Numbered from the stretch's first letter, positions 35,135 to 44,319 are shown. The stretch: DNA of 44,319 nucleotides from a bacterium (GCA_003353795.1 PIVY01000016.1:1-44319); one strand, 5' to 3'. The notes: generated from the sequence alone by a model not told the origin. Program-made: numbers and translations.

Positions 35135-37557
35135 GTCGTCTCCTCGGGGACGTCGGGTTCACCGGTGGGAAGGAGGACCGTGAAGACGGCGCCGCCCTCG
35201 TCGCGATTTCCGGCCAGCACGGTGCCGCCCATGCGTTCGACCCAGCTCTTGACCACGAACAGTCCGAGGCCGAAACCCTGCTGCGTGGAGTGGGGGCTCG
35301 CCGATCCCTGGCGGTAGGGCTCGAAGATGGCCTCGAGTTCTTCCGGATCGAGCCCGGGACCTTCGTCCTCGACCACGAACCGCACGCGATCGTCCGCCGT
35401 CGCTATCCGGACGTCGACTCGCGTGTCCGGGGGGGCGTAGCGAATGGCGTTTTCGATCAGGTTGTCGAGGACCTCGAGGAGCTTTTCCTCGTTCGCATGC
35501 ACCGGCGCGGTTTCCGGCGACCACACGACCAGATCGACGTTCTTGGCAGCCGCGATGGCCTGCAGCTTCGAGACCGACTCGGCGACCGTCGCCGCCAGAT
35601 CCACGACGACGAACTCCACCTCGGGCAAGCTGGATTCCAGGCGCGTGGCCTCGAGCAGGTTGTTGACCAGGCGCACGAGTTGCCGGGCGGAGGTGTCGAT
35701 GCCCTCCAGATACCTCGCCTGCGGTGGGCTCACCGCGCCGACCACGCCGTCGAGCAGGTTGCGCGCGGCCCAGTTGATGGAGGTCAGCGGACTGCGCAGA
35801 TCGTGTGCGAACTGGGCGAAGAACTCGGTGCGGAAACGGTTCATCTCTTCCACCTGGTGCCGGGCCACCACCTCGTTGACGAAGTCCTGCTGCAGGATCA
35901 TGCGGTGGACGCGGAGCGCGGCCTCGCGGCAGGCGGCGGCCAGGAGGTCGAGGTCCTCGGCGACGTAACTGCGCCCGGTGGACTTCGGCGCCAGGATCAG
36001 GTGGCCGAAGCGATTGCCTTCGGCCTCGACGGTCTGGGCCAGGACGTATCCTTCGTCCTGCCAGGGCCCGGGGAAGCCGGCCGTCTCGATGCTCTGTCGC
36101 GCCGTGTATCCTGGCAGGGCCATCACCCGCACTCCCGGCGGCAGGAGTGGTCGGGGATCGTCGCCGCCTGACCGGTCGCCGGCGACGAGCGGCTGGTCCT
36201 TATGCAGCAGCAGCACCGAGATGGCCCGCGGTCCCAGGTGCCGCCGGACCACCGCGGCCAGGCTGTCGGCGATCTGCTGCTGTTCGTCGAATTTTCTCAA
36301 CTCGGCCCGGAACGCGGTCAGGGCCTGGGCGTGGTTGTAGTGGATCTGGAAGAAAACGCGGTCGATCAGCTGGGCGATACCGCTGCGCGTGGGCGAGAAT
36401 AGGATGGCGGCAACGACGGTGGCCACGATGGGAACGAAGGGACCGGTTTCCGGCCAGCGCTCCTCGACGCGCTGGCCGATGAAGATCCCAATCACGGCAT
36501 AGATCCCGACCATCAAGCTCGCCAGCGACACGTAGACGAGACTGCGCCGGATGATGATGTCGACGTCGAGCAGCTTGTGCCGGATCACCACGAAGCTCAT
36601 GGCGATCGGGATCACGATGGAGAACATACGCGTGATCTCCACCGGCAGCAGCGGCGCGCGGTCGAAGGCCAGCGGAATCGCGTAGAAGAAAACGTAAGGT
36701 ACCACACCCATGACGATGCCCCAGAGCAACCACTTCACCTGCTCGCGCTCGAGTTCCTGCTCCGACTGTCGGTAGCCCTGGACCATGCCCACGCAACCGG
36801 CGGCAAAGAACGCGGCCATGAAGATCCGTCCTGCCCGATGCGGCAGAGTGATGGCCTCCCAGGAGCCCACGCCGTCGAACCAGCGGACCCAGGTCACGAT
36901 CTGCCAGGCAGCCACGGCGAGGCCCAGTACCAGCACCACCGGCATCAGCCGCGGCGCCCGGTCGAGGATCCCCGACCGCGGCGGAAAACTCAGGCCCACG
37001 TGAAGCATGATCGCCGGCAGGACCACCAGGGCCACGATGCGGGCCGCGGGCAACAGTGCGCCCGGCCAGGTGGAGCCCTGTGGTTGGTGGATGCCGCCGA
37101 TCATGATCGCCAGTCCGTAGAAAAGGCAGGCCCAGAAGAGATCGCGCGCCGGGATCTTGTCGATCCGTGGCGCGAACACGATCAACGACACCGCCAGGAA
37201 GAACAGTCCGTTGATCTTGATGACGATATCGTGGAACGACGTGTAGAGCTTCTGGGTCGTGACGATGATGCTGAGGGAACCGTCGTCGCTGCGCAACCAC
37301 AATGGCTGCCCCACCGGTTCGCCAGCCACCCGGGCGAGCAATTCCGCCTCGCTGCCCACCGTGTGCTGGCCGACCATCAGCGGGTAGGCGAGCGCGTCCG
37401 GTCGGACGTCGGATGGCAAACCGGAGACCCTGGAGTGCGCCATGCCGCCCACGACGTAGAGGCCGATGGCCGCCACGGCGATGGCGCTGTGCAACCAGTG
37501 GGAGATGCTCCAGGTGGGTCGTGGCCAGCGGGGGCCGGTCACCGTGGACGCGCCCAT
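35131..37557 (-). CDS. Membrane sensor histidine kinase
   Basis: An 808-residue sensor kinase. An N-terminal membrane segment (about 22-38) and an outside segment are followed by several further membrane helices up to about residue 385, giving a multi-helix sensor. A GAF-like domain lies at about 425-555 (IADSLAAVVRRHLGPRAISVLLLH). HisKA has the phosphorylated H585 in FAHDLRSPLTSINWA. HATPase_c at about 690-800 has N-box LDNLIENAIRY, G1 VEDEGPGLD and G2 GFGLGLFVVKSWVERMGG. It is paired with the downstream NtrC-type regulator (4-base overlap). The signal is unknown. GAGG precedes the ATG. Confidence 0.92.
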
Positions 37558-37895
37558 CGACGCCTCGATTCGTTGGATGTCGATCGATCGGTTCGCGCGC
37601 GGGAACCCTGAACTATGGCTAAAGGGCCAGGGCCCACCGGTCGGTCCGTGGTGAGTGTGTATGGGCTGGGGCTATGGTCAAACGGTCAGGGAAATCAGGT
37701 CATTCTTACTGTGCACGGATATTCGTTAGTACTTTCCACCATCGAGCATTCGTTGTCAATTAGGCTGGTGGCGGCTCGACCGAGCGGACGAGGATATTCG
37801 GCGGCCTGAGCAGGCCGCCGTGGCGGAACTGGTAGTTCGAGATGCGCGAGCCGGGAATCATTCTTCACGATACCTACGCGCTGCAGCGCCCCGAG
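37558..37895. other. Intergenic region upstream of the sensor kinase
   Basis: A 338-base gap. It is locally AT-richer at about 37690-37765 and has a minus-strand TTGACA near 37759 without a well-spaced -10. A 20-base hairpin GGCGGCCT-GAGC-AGGCCGCC lies at 37800-37819, which could end transcription of the barrel gene on its right. No gene seen. Confidence 0.45.
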
Positions 37896-38444
37896 CTAGA
37901 ACCGGGTCGTGAATCCGAGGCTCAACACGGACAGATCGCTCTCGCTCCCCCGCTCCACGATCTCCCACTCCACGCGCAAGCCGATGAATCCGAGCGTGAC
38001 CTCGGCCCCCAGACCCCAGAGAAAGTCGGTGCTGGAATTCTGGGTGAGGTCGCCGTCGATCGTCACCTCTTCCTTCGCCAGCATGAGCCCTGCCTTGGCG
38101 AAGAGATCGAAGATGGCGACGTCGACGTGGCCGACCGCCTCGAGATCCCAGCCCCAGATCTTTGTTTCGACGCTCGTGCGGGAGACATCGCCACTGACCG
38201 TACCGAAATGCCGGAATCCGCCCTCCAGGCCGAGGAACCCCTGCCCTCTGTAGCCGCCGAAGGCCTTCCATGCGGTCGCGTTCTCATCGATCGTCGTGGT
38301 CTGATCGCCAGACTCATCGACGGGAATCGTCGAACCGTAGAACGAAGTGCCGATGGATCCACCGAGATAGACGCCCTCCGCGAGAACCGGGGAGGCTCAG
38401 ATCGTCAGCATGACGACGATAGCAGCTGCGAGAGTTCGTTTCAT
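37896..38444 (-). pseudogene. Small outer-membrane barrel gene interrupted by TGA in its signal peptide
   Basis: Starting at the ATG at 38444 the frame encodes MKRTLAAAIVVMLTI, then TGA (38399-38397, codon 16), then ASPVLAEGVYLGGSIGTSF... to a stop at 37898: 182 codons in all, with no other interruption. The product would be a signal peptide (cleaved after VLA) plus an eight-strand-type barrel (VYLGGSIG, AFGGYRGQGFLGLEGGFRHF, FDLFAKAGLMLA, LRVEWEIVERG) ending in F (GFTTRF). The rest of the frame looks fully coding. Either the TGA is a mutation or sequence error (for example from TGG or CGA), or the codon is read through. No suitable SECIS-type hairpin was found at the usual distance. Confidence 0.6.
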
Positions 38445-38517
38445 GGACACGCTTCTCCGGATCTTGGGTGTGCGGGGTCGCCGCGATCAGAATCACCGTT
38501 ATCGGCGTCGATCTTAG

Positions 38518-38544
38518 AACGGATATGGCATGAATGCCACCGTT
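38518..38544. terminator. Hairpin after the propeller-type secreted gene
   Basis: AACGG and TGGCAT pair with ATGCCA and CCGTT (11 base pairs with a 3-base bulge, 2-base loop), between the end of the 464-residue secreted protein gene and the start of the interrupted barrel gene. TTTT follows on the plus strand only, so termination on the minus strand is uncertain. Confidence 0.4.
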
Positions 38545-38574
38545 TTGGTCGTTCGCACAGCCTCGACCGGCGAG

Positions 38575-39969
38575 CTACCGTACGAGCGACATCTTCCCCG
38601 TCTCGACACGGTCGCCGGTGGCCATCCGGACCATGTAGGTGCCCGAGGGCACGGCGCGGCCGGTGCGGTCTTGCCCCGTCCAGGTCACCGAGTGGATGCC
38701 AGGATCGAAGATCCGGTCGGCGACGGTCGCGACCTGCCGCCCCGCGAGGTCGTACACCGAGACGCTCACCTGCTGGGTGCGTTCCACCACGAACGCGATG
38801 GCCGTGACGGGGTTGAACGGGTTGGGGTAGTTGCCCACCAGCCGGGCCGCGGGCAGGTTCTCCGATGCCGCCAGCACCGTGCTCGCCGAGAGCCTCGCGG
38901 CCAGGGTGTGGTGGGTGTCGTCGGCGTGGTAGGAGCCCACGGCCCAGACGTCGCAGGCATCGATCTTGGCGAGACCGCGCCATGCCGTCGTCGCCGCGCC
39001 AGGAATGTCGGGGCTGGTTCGCTGATGCCAGGCCGTGCCGTCCCACTGATAGAAGACGAAGCCGGCGATCAGCGAGTAGGACGTGGCCCACGCATCGTCG
39101 GGCGCCAGGACGGCGACCTGGGACAGCGGTGCATCGGATGGCGGCCCGTCCTGCTGGGACCAGGCGCTGCCGTCCCAGTGGAGAGACAGGTGCTGGGACC
39201 AGTTGATGTAGCCCACGATCCAGAGGTCGTCCGGGGCGCAGCCGTCGATGTCGCGGAAGAAGATCGGCTGCTGCCCATCGAAGGGCGTCGGTATCGACGT
39301 CCACGCGGAACCGTCCCAGTGCTGGACGTATCCGCGATACTCGCCGCGCTGGTCGCCGCCGTACCCGACGATCCACACGTCGTCGGGACCGGCCGCGTGA
39401 ATGCCCTCGGGATAGTTCAACGTCAGGAATGGCAACGGCGCCGAGGACAGTGTCCAGTCCGACCCGTCGAAGTGGACGATGCCATTGGTGCTGGTCAGGG
39501 CCCAGACATCCGACGACGAGGTCGCCGACAGGTCGAGCGCGGCGCCGGCGCTGAGGATCAGGTCGATACGGTCGATGGCGCCGTCTCTGGCCCGCAAGAA
39601 GAACAGCTCGCGTTCGTAGACGGAATACGGGCGGGTACCGGTGAGCCAGACGTCCCCATCGGGGCTGCTGCCGGCCGAGGAGAACGCGATCCCCTCCACC
39701 TCCGCGGGCACCGGGAATTCCATCCACTCGCTGCCGTCGAAGTAGAGGATCATGGGCAGCGTGGTCGGACCGGATCGCGATCCGACCGCCCAGGCCGTGC
39801 CGTCGTTGGACGCGGCCACGTCCACGAGCGCGTTGCCTGTGGTGCCCGGATTCGGGGTCGTGACCTGCTGGAAATCGCCGCACGACTGGGCCGTGGCGGA
39901 GTGGTACGGGAAGAACAGGAGCGCCAGGGCAAGGATCGCAAGGAACCAGGAGTGTCGATCGTGTTTCAT
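38575..39969 (-). CDS. Secreted propeller-like protein with sorting tail
   Basis: A 464-residue exported protein. Start at the ATG giving MKHDRHSWF, with AAGG five bases upstream. Signal peptide to about residue 27 (LFFPYHSATAQ). The body (about 45-370) consists of repeated segments with an AW-W-D-G-S-x-W core (YFDGSEWMEF, HFDGSDWTLS, HWDGSAWTSI, HWDGSAWSQQ, QWDGTAWHQR) alternating with DDVW/D-x-W-A-V-G turns, as in a beta-propeller. The C-terminal tail (about 385-464) has YPNPFNP, VSVYDLAGRQV, VTWTGQDRTG and SGTYMVRM. Probably a surface or extracellular protein; no ligand can be inferred. Confidence 0.7.
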   Translation of the reverse strand: MKHDRHSWFLAILALALLFFPYHSATAQSCGDFQQVTTPNPGTTGNALVDVAASNDGTAWAVGSRSGPTTLPMILYFDGSEWMEFPVPAEVEGIAFSSAGSSPDGDVWLTGTRPYSVYERELFFLRARDGAIDRIDLILSAGAALDLSATSSSDVWALTSTNGIVHFDGSDWTLSSAPLPFLTLNYPEGIHAAGPDDVWIVGYGGDQRGEYRGYVQHWDGSAWTSIPTPFDGQQPIFFRDIDGCAPDDLWIVGYINWSQHLSLHWDGSAWSQQDGPPSDAPLSQVAVLAPDDAWATSYSLIAGFVFYQWDGTAWHQRTSPDIPGAATTAWRGLAKIDACDVWAVGSYHADDTHHTLAARLSASTVLAASENLPAARLVGNYPNPFNPVTAIAFVVERTQQVSVSVYDLAGRQVATVADRIFDPGIHSVTWTGQDRTGRAVPSGTYMVRMATGDRVETGKMSLVR

Positions 39970-40057
39970 GGCAACCTTCCTTCCGACTTGAACCACCTCT
40001 CACCACGCTGAGACACTAGGCAATTGATCGCGCGATGTCTGTGACCGCGATCACTCA

Positions 40058-40084
40058 GGGAGCAACTCTTGTCATGAGTTTCCC
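40058..40084. terminator. Hairpin after the seven-repeat protein gene
   Basis: GGGA-gc-AACTC pairs with GAGTT-TCCC (9 base pairs with a 2-base bulge, 7-base loop), 26 bases beyond the stop of the seven-repeat gene. No U-tract follows on the minus strand. Confidence 0.35.
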
Positions 40085-40110
40085 TCGCCCTCCAGCCAAC
40101 CACCTCGCCG

Positions 40111-41469
40111 TCAATCTTGCCGCAGAATCTTGGTCTCCACCGATCCCGCCGACGTCGTCACGTGCACGAAGTACATCCCCGCCGGCGTCCGCCGCCCCTG
40201 GGCGTCGCGACCGTCCCAGAGCGCGCGGCCAACGCCATCTCCCGACGCAGACGTTGCGAGCGATCTCACGAATCGACCCCGAACGTCGTACACCGTGACC
40301 GCCACCGGCGTCGCTCCCGGAACCTCGTATCGGATGTCGACCTGCGCCGTGAAAGGATTCGGGGCTGCATCGACCCGTCCGCCAATCATCGACGGCCGCG
40401 CATCGACCACCGGCAACGGCGTGTCGTCCCAGCGCGCGATTCGCTGCGACGGCTCGCCCCCCGCGTTCTGGAAATTGCCCCCCACGATCAGGCTTCCCCC
40501 GAAGGTCGTGAGCGCGTTGACGAGCCCGTCCATGCCTCCGTCGAGGTCGCTCCAGGTGGCGCCATCCCACTGCGCGATCCTGGGCGCCGGCAGTCCCCCG
40601 GCCTCCATCAACGGGCCACCGGCGATGAGGTTCTCGCCGTAGACCGTGAGCGCATGGATCCCCACGGTGACGCCATCGCCGAGCGGCGACCAGGACGACC
40701 CGTTCCACCGCGCCACGTAGTTCACGTCGAGGACGTTCGGCGGCGCGCCGACCTGGGTGAAGAACCCGCCCACGATCAGGTCGCCGCCATGGGTCGCCAG
40801 CCCCCGGCCTCCCCCGTTCATTCCGGTCTCGAGATCGTCCCAGGAGGTGCCGTCCCAGCTCGCGATCGCCAGTGCCGGATTGCCGCCGGCCTCGGTGAAG
40901 TCGCCCCCGACGAAGAGAATCCCCTCGTGAACATGAAGCACGTTGACCGGCCGGTCGACGCCGCTGTCCAGGGTGGACCAGGAGGACCCATTCCAGCGTG
41001 CGATGCGATTGGCCGCGGCTCCACCGGCCTGGAGGAAAAAGCCGGCGACCACGAGTTCGCCGTCGTACACGGCGAGGGCCGTGACGACATCGTCCACCCC
41101 GACACCGAGAGCGCGCCAATGCTCACCGTCCCACGCCGCGACATGATTCACGTCGACGCCGCCTGCGGCATGAAACTTCCCGGCGGCGACGAGTTCGCCG
41201 TCGTACACGGCCAGGGCGTGGACATCGTCGTCCATGCCCGCGCCGAGCGCCGACCATGCCGCGCCGTCCCAGGCGGCGATGAAGTTCGCGGGCGTGGACC
41301 CCGCGTTGGCGAAGTCACCACCGACGATGAGTTCACCCTCGTACTCAGCCAGCGCTCGCACTCGAGCATCGAGGCCGTTGGCGGCGAATCCGTCCCACCA
41401 TGAAGCGTCGGCTCCAGCGGTGATCGCGGTGGTCACGATGGCGGTCAGTAGTATCGTGCGAGTCAGCAT
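40111..41469 (-). CDS. Secreted seven-repeat (propeller-like) protein with sorting tail
   Basis: A 452-residue exported protein; the ATG at 41469 has GGAGG upstream and opens a signal peptide (to about residue 22). About 45-residue repeats run from about 30 to 350. I count seven, each with the core V-x-A-L-x-V-Y-x-G-E-L-x-V-G-G-x-F, A-G-G, N-x-I-A-x-W-D/N-G-x-x-W-x-x-L-G/D-x-G-M/V. Seven such units fit a seven-bladed beta-propeller. The C-terminal tail (about 365-452) has PNPFTAQVDIRY, VYDVRGRFVRSL, LWDGRDAQG and AGMYFV; it departs from the usual PNPFNP motif. GGDF and IVGG repeats make the gene internally repetitive. Ligand unknown. Confidence 0.75.
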   Translation of the reverse strand: MLTRTILLTAIVTTAITAGADASWWDGFAANGLDARVRALAEYEGELIVGGDFANAGSTPANFIAAWDGAAWSALGAGMDDDVHALAVYDGELVAAGKFHAAGGVDVNHVAAWDGEHWRALGVGVDDVVTALAVYDGELVVAGFFLQAGGAAANRIARWNGSSWSTLDSGVDRPVNVLHVHEGILFVGGDFTEAGGNPALAIASWDGTSWDDLETGMNGGGRGLATHGGDLIVGGFFTQVGAPPNVLDVNYVARWNGSSWSPLGDGVTVGIHALTVYGENLIAGGPLMEAGGLPAPRIAQWDGATWSDLDGGMDGLVNALTTFGGSLIVGGNFQNAGGEPSQRIARWDDTPLPVVDARPSMIGGRVDAAPNPFTAQVDIRYEVPGATPVAVTVYDVRGRFVRSLATSASGDGVGRALWDGRDAQGRRTPAGMYFVHVTTSAGSVETKILRQD

Positions 41470-41730
41470 GGGGTACGACCTCCGGTGGGAGCGTCCTGGG
41501 TGGCGGATCAGCGGATGAAAGCTTCGGCAAAGGGGAACTTCACTGGAACGCCCGCCAACCATCGCCCGTGCGATCCATCCCTGAATGCTGATGATTGTAT
41601 CATGTCTTCGTCCACGTTTCGCGTTGGACTACTCCCGGGTCGCCGTCACGAGGCGCCGGCTCACATCGGCGAGGGAATCAAGTTGCAGACGATGCTCTAC
41701 GGGCAGCGACGAGGTCGCAAGAAACACGAC

Positions 41731-42252
41731 CTACCGCCTCGCCAACGAGACCATTGCGAAGTTCGACCGCTCCCCGCCCCGCTCGTTGTCGATGACCCAG
41801 CTCCACGTGTCGGCCTCGCGGTCGTAGTTCCAGATGTTGTGGATGACGCCACCCTCACCCCCGTCGAAGACCCAGGCCAGCGTGTCACCGTCCGGCTCGG
41901 CGTGGCCAATGATGCCGTTGGTGAGCCCGCCGCCGCCGGTAGTGTCGAGCCAGAGACAGGCGAGTCGGCCGGTGGGTTCGTCCCAGCCGAGAAGGACGAC
42001 GGCCTCGTAGGCGGATTTGCCGGTGGCGGGGTCGGTCTCGCGTGCGAGTTCATGCAACTGCAGGTAGTGGCCCTCGAGGATCCACTCCGCGGTGAGGTCA
42101 TGGGTGACTGGGCCGCCGGCGATGGTGCCGGTCATGAGCCACTGGCCGGCGAATTGGTCGAGAAGAGTGGCGCGCTGGCCGAGTGGGGTTTCGGCGGCGA
42201 CGGCGGTGGCGAGAAGCAGGGCCAGGGCGGTGATCGAGAGCGTGCGGGTCAT
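41731..42252 (-). CDS. Secreted DUF1579-like protein
   Basis: A 173-residue exported protein; the ATG at 42252 has GGGAGG about 8 bases upstream and begins a signal peptide (TRTLSITALALLLATAVAAE). The mature part has LDQFAGQWLMTGTIAGG, TAEWILEGHYLQL, YEAVVLLGWDEPTGRLACLWLDTTGG and WVFDGGEGG, matching the lipocalin-like DUF1579 pattern of F-x-G-x-W-x-G...E-x-x-L-x-G-R/H-x-L followed by G-Y/W-D. These small beta-barrel proteins have no firm role. It stands alone between the seven-repeat gene and the ECF sigma factor gene. Confidence 0.7.
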   Translation of the reverse strand: MTRTLSITALALLLATAVAAETPLGQRATLLDQFAGQWLMTGTIAGGPVTHDLTAEWILEGHYLQLHELARETDPATGKSAYEAVVLLGWDEPTGRLACLWLDTTGGGGLTNGIIGHAEPDGDTLAWVFDGGEGGVIHNIWNYDREADTWSWVIDNERGGERSNFAMVSLARR

Positions 42253-42463
42253 TGCGGTCGCCTCCCATGTCGCGGCCCACGATTGTCGGCGCCTCGTGGA
42301 CCAGTTCATCGTCTTTCAGAGCATGCACCATGAAGAGGGCGATGTCGATGCGGCGCATGAGGGCGATCAGCGACATGATGACTTCGACTTCACCCGGATC
42401 TGGGGTACGCTGTTGACCGAAGCGAGCAACGTATGCTCAGCATGAGCGGGAGAGAATCCAGGG

Positions 42464-43213
42464 ATGTCCACCGATCGTCGCCCGGCCGACATGGACCGCC
42501 GTGATTTCCACACGACTCGCTGGAGTCAGGTCAAGGCTGCCGGCGACAGCCAGGTGGTGGGCTCCGAGCGAGCCCTCGCTGAACTGTGTGCCCAGTACTG
42601 GACGCCGCTCTACGCCTATGCCCGGCGCCGCGGCCACGATGCCGAGGATGCTCGCGACCTCACGCAGGCTTTCTTCGCCAAGCTGCTGGAGAAGCGGGAC
42701 CTGAAGTCGGCCGACCCCACGCGCGGTCGCTTTCGCACATTCTTGCTGTCGTCCATGCAGAATTTCCTGGCCGGTGAGTGGCGCAAGGACCACGCGCTGA
42801 AGCGGGGAGGCGGGGTCGAGGTCCTGTCGCTGGATTATGATTCGGCCGAGGATACTTACCTGCGCGAGCCTTCCCACGATCTGAGTCCGGAAGCGGTCTA
42901 CGAACGACGCTGGGCTCTGGGCCTGATCGAGCAGGCCGTCGCCGAACTGCAGACCCAGTACCTGAAGGCCGGCAACGGCGACCTCTTCGAGGCGCTCAAG
43001 GGTTACCTGGGCGGCGACGTCGAGGTCCTTCCCTACGCTGAGCTGTCACGGCAACTCGGTCAGAGCGAGGGAGCCTTGCGCACGGCCGCTACACGGATGC
43101 GCGCCCGATGGCGAAAGCGGATACGCGAACTGGTGGCCGAGACGGTCATCGATGAGTCCGAGATTCAGGACGAGCTGCGAAGCTTGATCGCTGCCGTCGA
43201 CAGAGGAGTGTAA
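42464..43213 (+). CDS. ECF-type RNA polymerase sigma factor
   Basis: A 249-residue sigma-70-family factor of the extracytoplasmic-function type. Region 2 is seen at about 34-98 (ALAELCAQYWTPLYAYARRRGHDAEDARDLTQAFFAKLLE, RFRTFLLSSMQNFLAGEWRKD) and region 4 at about 178-230 (LSRQLGQSEGALRTAATRMRARWRK). It resembles the group common in Planctomycetes and FCB bacteria, in which a cytoplasmic Ser/Thr kinase gene lies next to it. The kinase gene starts 30 bases downstream. There is no anti-sigma factor gene in view. GGGAGAG is upstream of the ATG. Confidence 0.85.
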   Translation: MSTDRRPADMDRRDFHTTRWSQVKAAGDSQVVGSERALAELCAQYWTPLYAYARRRGHDAEDARDLTQAFFAKLLEKRDLKSADPTRGRFRTFLLSSMQNFLAGEWRKDHALKRGGGVEVLSLDYDSAEDTYLREPSHDLSPEAVYERRWALGLIEQAVAELQTQYLKAGNGDLFEALKGYLGGDVEVLPYAELSRQLGQSEGALRTAATRMRARWRKRIRELVAETVIDESEIQDELRSLIAAVDRGV

Positions 43214-43243
43214 CAATTGGGATCCGATGGCATAGATCCAGGT

Positions 43244-44319
43244 ATGAACACACCAAAGACATGCCCCAGTTGTCGAGCCGCCATACCCGCAGACGCGCCG
43301 GGAGGCATTTGCCCCGCCTGCGCCCTCCGCGCCGGTTTCGACGACGCGTCCGCCCGGACGACTCCCTCGCGAAGTTCGCAGCCCTTGTCCGCCGAGCACC
43401 TCGCCAGCCGGCTCCCCGAACTCGAGCAGTTCGAGCTGATCGGCAAGGGCGGCATGGGCTCGGTCTATCGGGCGCGTCATCGGAAACTCGACCGTCTGGT
43501 GGCCGTCAAGGTGCTGGACCAGGCGTTGCACGACAACGCCACGTTCGCCGAACGCTTCACGCGGGAAGCGCGCACCATGGCGCAACTCGACCACCCGAAC
43601 ATCGTGTCGGTCCATGACTTCGGTCACCGCGACGATCTCACTTACCTGATCATGGAACTGGTCGACGGGGTCGACCTGCGCCAGATGATCAAGAGCGGTG
43701 GCGTGGCGCCGGAAGAGGCCCTGGCCATGGTGCCGCCCATTTGCGAAGCGCTGCAGTACGCCCATGACAAGGGCGTGGTGCACCGCGACATCAAACCGGA
43801 GAACATCCTGGTCGACCGCGCGGGAACCATCAAGATCGCCGACTTCGGGCTGGCCATGCTCGTGGGCCGTGAAGGCGGACAGCGCCTGACCATGACCCAG
43901 CAGCTCATGGGCACGCCCAATTACATGGCGCCTGAGCAGATCGAGAACCCGGCCACGGTCGACCACCGGGCGGATATCTTCGCCCTCGGCGTCGTGTTCT
44001 ACGAACTGCTCACCGGCGAGCTGCCGGTCGGGCGGTTTCCGGCGCCGTCGAAGAAGACATCGGTCGATGGAGGCCTCGACGAGGTGGTGTTCCGCACCCT
44101 CGAGAAGGAGCCGGATCTGCGCTACCAGCAGGCCAGTGAACTGCAGTCCGATGTGGAGTCGATCTCGGCGGGCGAATACCAGGCCGCTCATCAGCCGGTC
44201 GAGACCAAGACGCCCACCGGGAAGCCACAGGAGTACGAGTACCGCTCGGCAAGAACCGTGTTCGGCATACCGCTCGTGCACATCGCGTTCGGCCGCGATC
44301 CCGAGGGCAAGAAGATGCG
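43244..44319 (+). CDS. Ser/Thr protein kinase with zinc ribbon (3'-partial)
   Basis: Runs open from the ATG at 43244 to the window edge (358 codons visible). An N-terminal zinc-ribbon-like element has CPSC and CPAC (residues 7-10 and 23-26). A Hanks-type kinase domain follows: IGKGGMGSVYRARH (P-loop), VAVKVLD with the invariant Lys, HRDIKPEN (catalytic loop), DFGLA, GTPNYMAPEQ (activation loop) and DIFALGVVFYELLTGELP. After it comes a YRSARTVFGIPLVHIAFGRDP segment, seen in planctomycete-type kinases ahead of a membrane-associated C-terminal domain that is cut off here. It is downstream of and probably functionally linked to the ECF sigma factor. Confidence 0.88.
   Translation, partial: MNTPKTCPSCRAAIPADAPGGICPACALRAGFDDASARTTPSRSSQPLSAEHLASRLPELEQFELIGKGGMGSVYRARHRKLDRLVAVKVLDQALHDNATFAERFTREARTMAQLDHPNIVSVHDFGHRDDLTYLIMELVDGVDLRQMIKSGGVAPEEALAMVPPICEALQYAHDKGVVHRDIKPENILVDRAGTIKIADFGLAMLVGREGGQRLTMTQQLMGTPNYMAPEQIENPATVDHRADIFALGVVFYELLTGELPVGRFPAPSKKTSVDGGLDEVVFRTLEKEPDLRYQQASELQSDVESISAGEYQAAHQPVETKTPTGKPQEYEYRSARTVFGIPLVHIAFGRDPEGKKM

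Noticed and set aside
37896-38444. Interrupted barrel as a second selenoprotein
   Set aside because: TGA lies in the hydrophobic signal core without a partner Cys, and the only nearby hairpin puts its loop about 9 bases after the TGA, too close.

Overview
The window is high-GC DNA from an uncultured-type Gram-negative bacterium. Outer-membrane barrels, a TonB-dependent receptor and many lipoproteins or signal peptides show the outer membrane. Five exported proteins end in a C-terminal PNPFNP...G-x-Y tail (FlgD-Ig / type-IX-like sorting domain). That tail, with a planctomycete-like ECF sigma factor / Ser-Thr kinase pair, suggests an FCB-type lineage such as Krumholzibacteriota or Eisenbacteria. 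The phylum is an inference. I see no rRNA, tRNA, CRISPR array or insertion sequence.

Layout. 1-3.3 kb: methyltransferase, then a convergent block of secreted and outer-membrane proteins (an Omp85-type barrel and a small barrel). 3.4-7.7 kb is the most unusual region. A five-gene minus-strand cassette holds three soluble small proteins, a holin-like membrane protein and an endolysin-like amidase. Divergent from it is a contractile phage-tail SHEATH protein that carries an N-terminal export-type signal and a C-terminal sorting tail. 7.7-15.2 kb: secreted caspase-fold-like protein, TonB receptor, TPR lipoprotein, serine beta-lactamase-fold hydrolase. 15.5-19.3 kb: Bor-like lipoprotein coupled to an ALO-type FAD oxidase, fatty-acid desaturase, BsuPI-domain lipoprotein. 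19.3-24.9 kb: methyltransferases, a small YIDPGTGS membrane protein and a divergent membrane sulfatase-like AlkP protein, probably surface-glycan related. 25-30.2 kb: DUF4136 lipoprotein, TPR protein, VWA lipoprotein, and a predicted exported selenoprotein (Omp28-like, Sec-Gly-Tyr-Cys). Its in-frame TGA is followed by a well-placed SECIS-like hairpin; without recoding, the gene loses its signal peptide and active site. 30.5-37.6 kb: radical SAM/B12-type protein, lipoprotein hydrolase, NtrC-type two-component pair. 37.9-42.3 kb: small barrel gene interrupted by TGA in its signal peptide, two propeller-like secreted proteins, a small secreted protein. 42.4-44.3 kb: ECF sigma factor and a Ser/Thr kinase cut by the window edge.

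Two items deserve most attention. The first is the exported sheath protein with its divergent cassette: four cassette proteins share a weak helix and a D-G-D/H motif, and no tube, baseplate or spike gene lies nearby. The second is the Omp28-like selenoprotein. All identifications come from reading motifs by eye; no database search was run.
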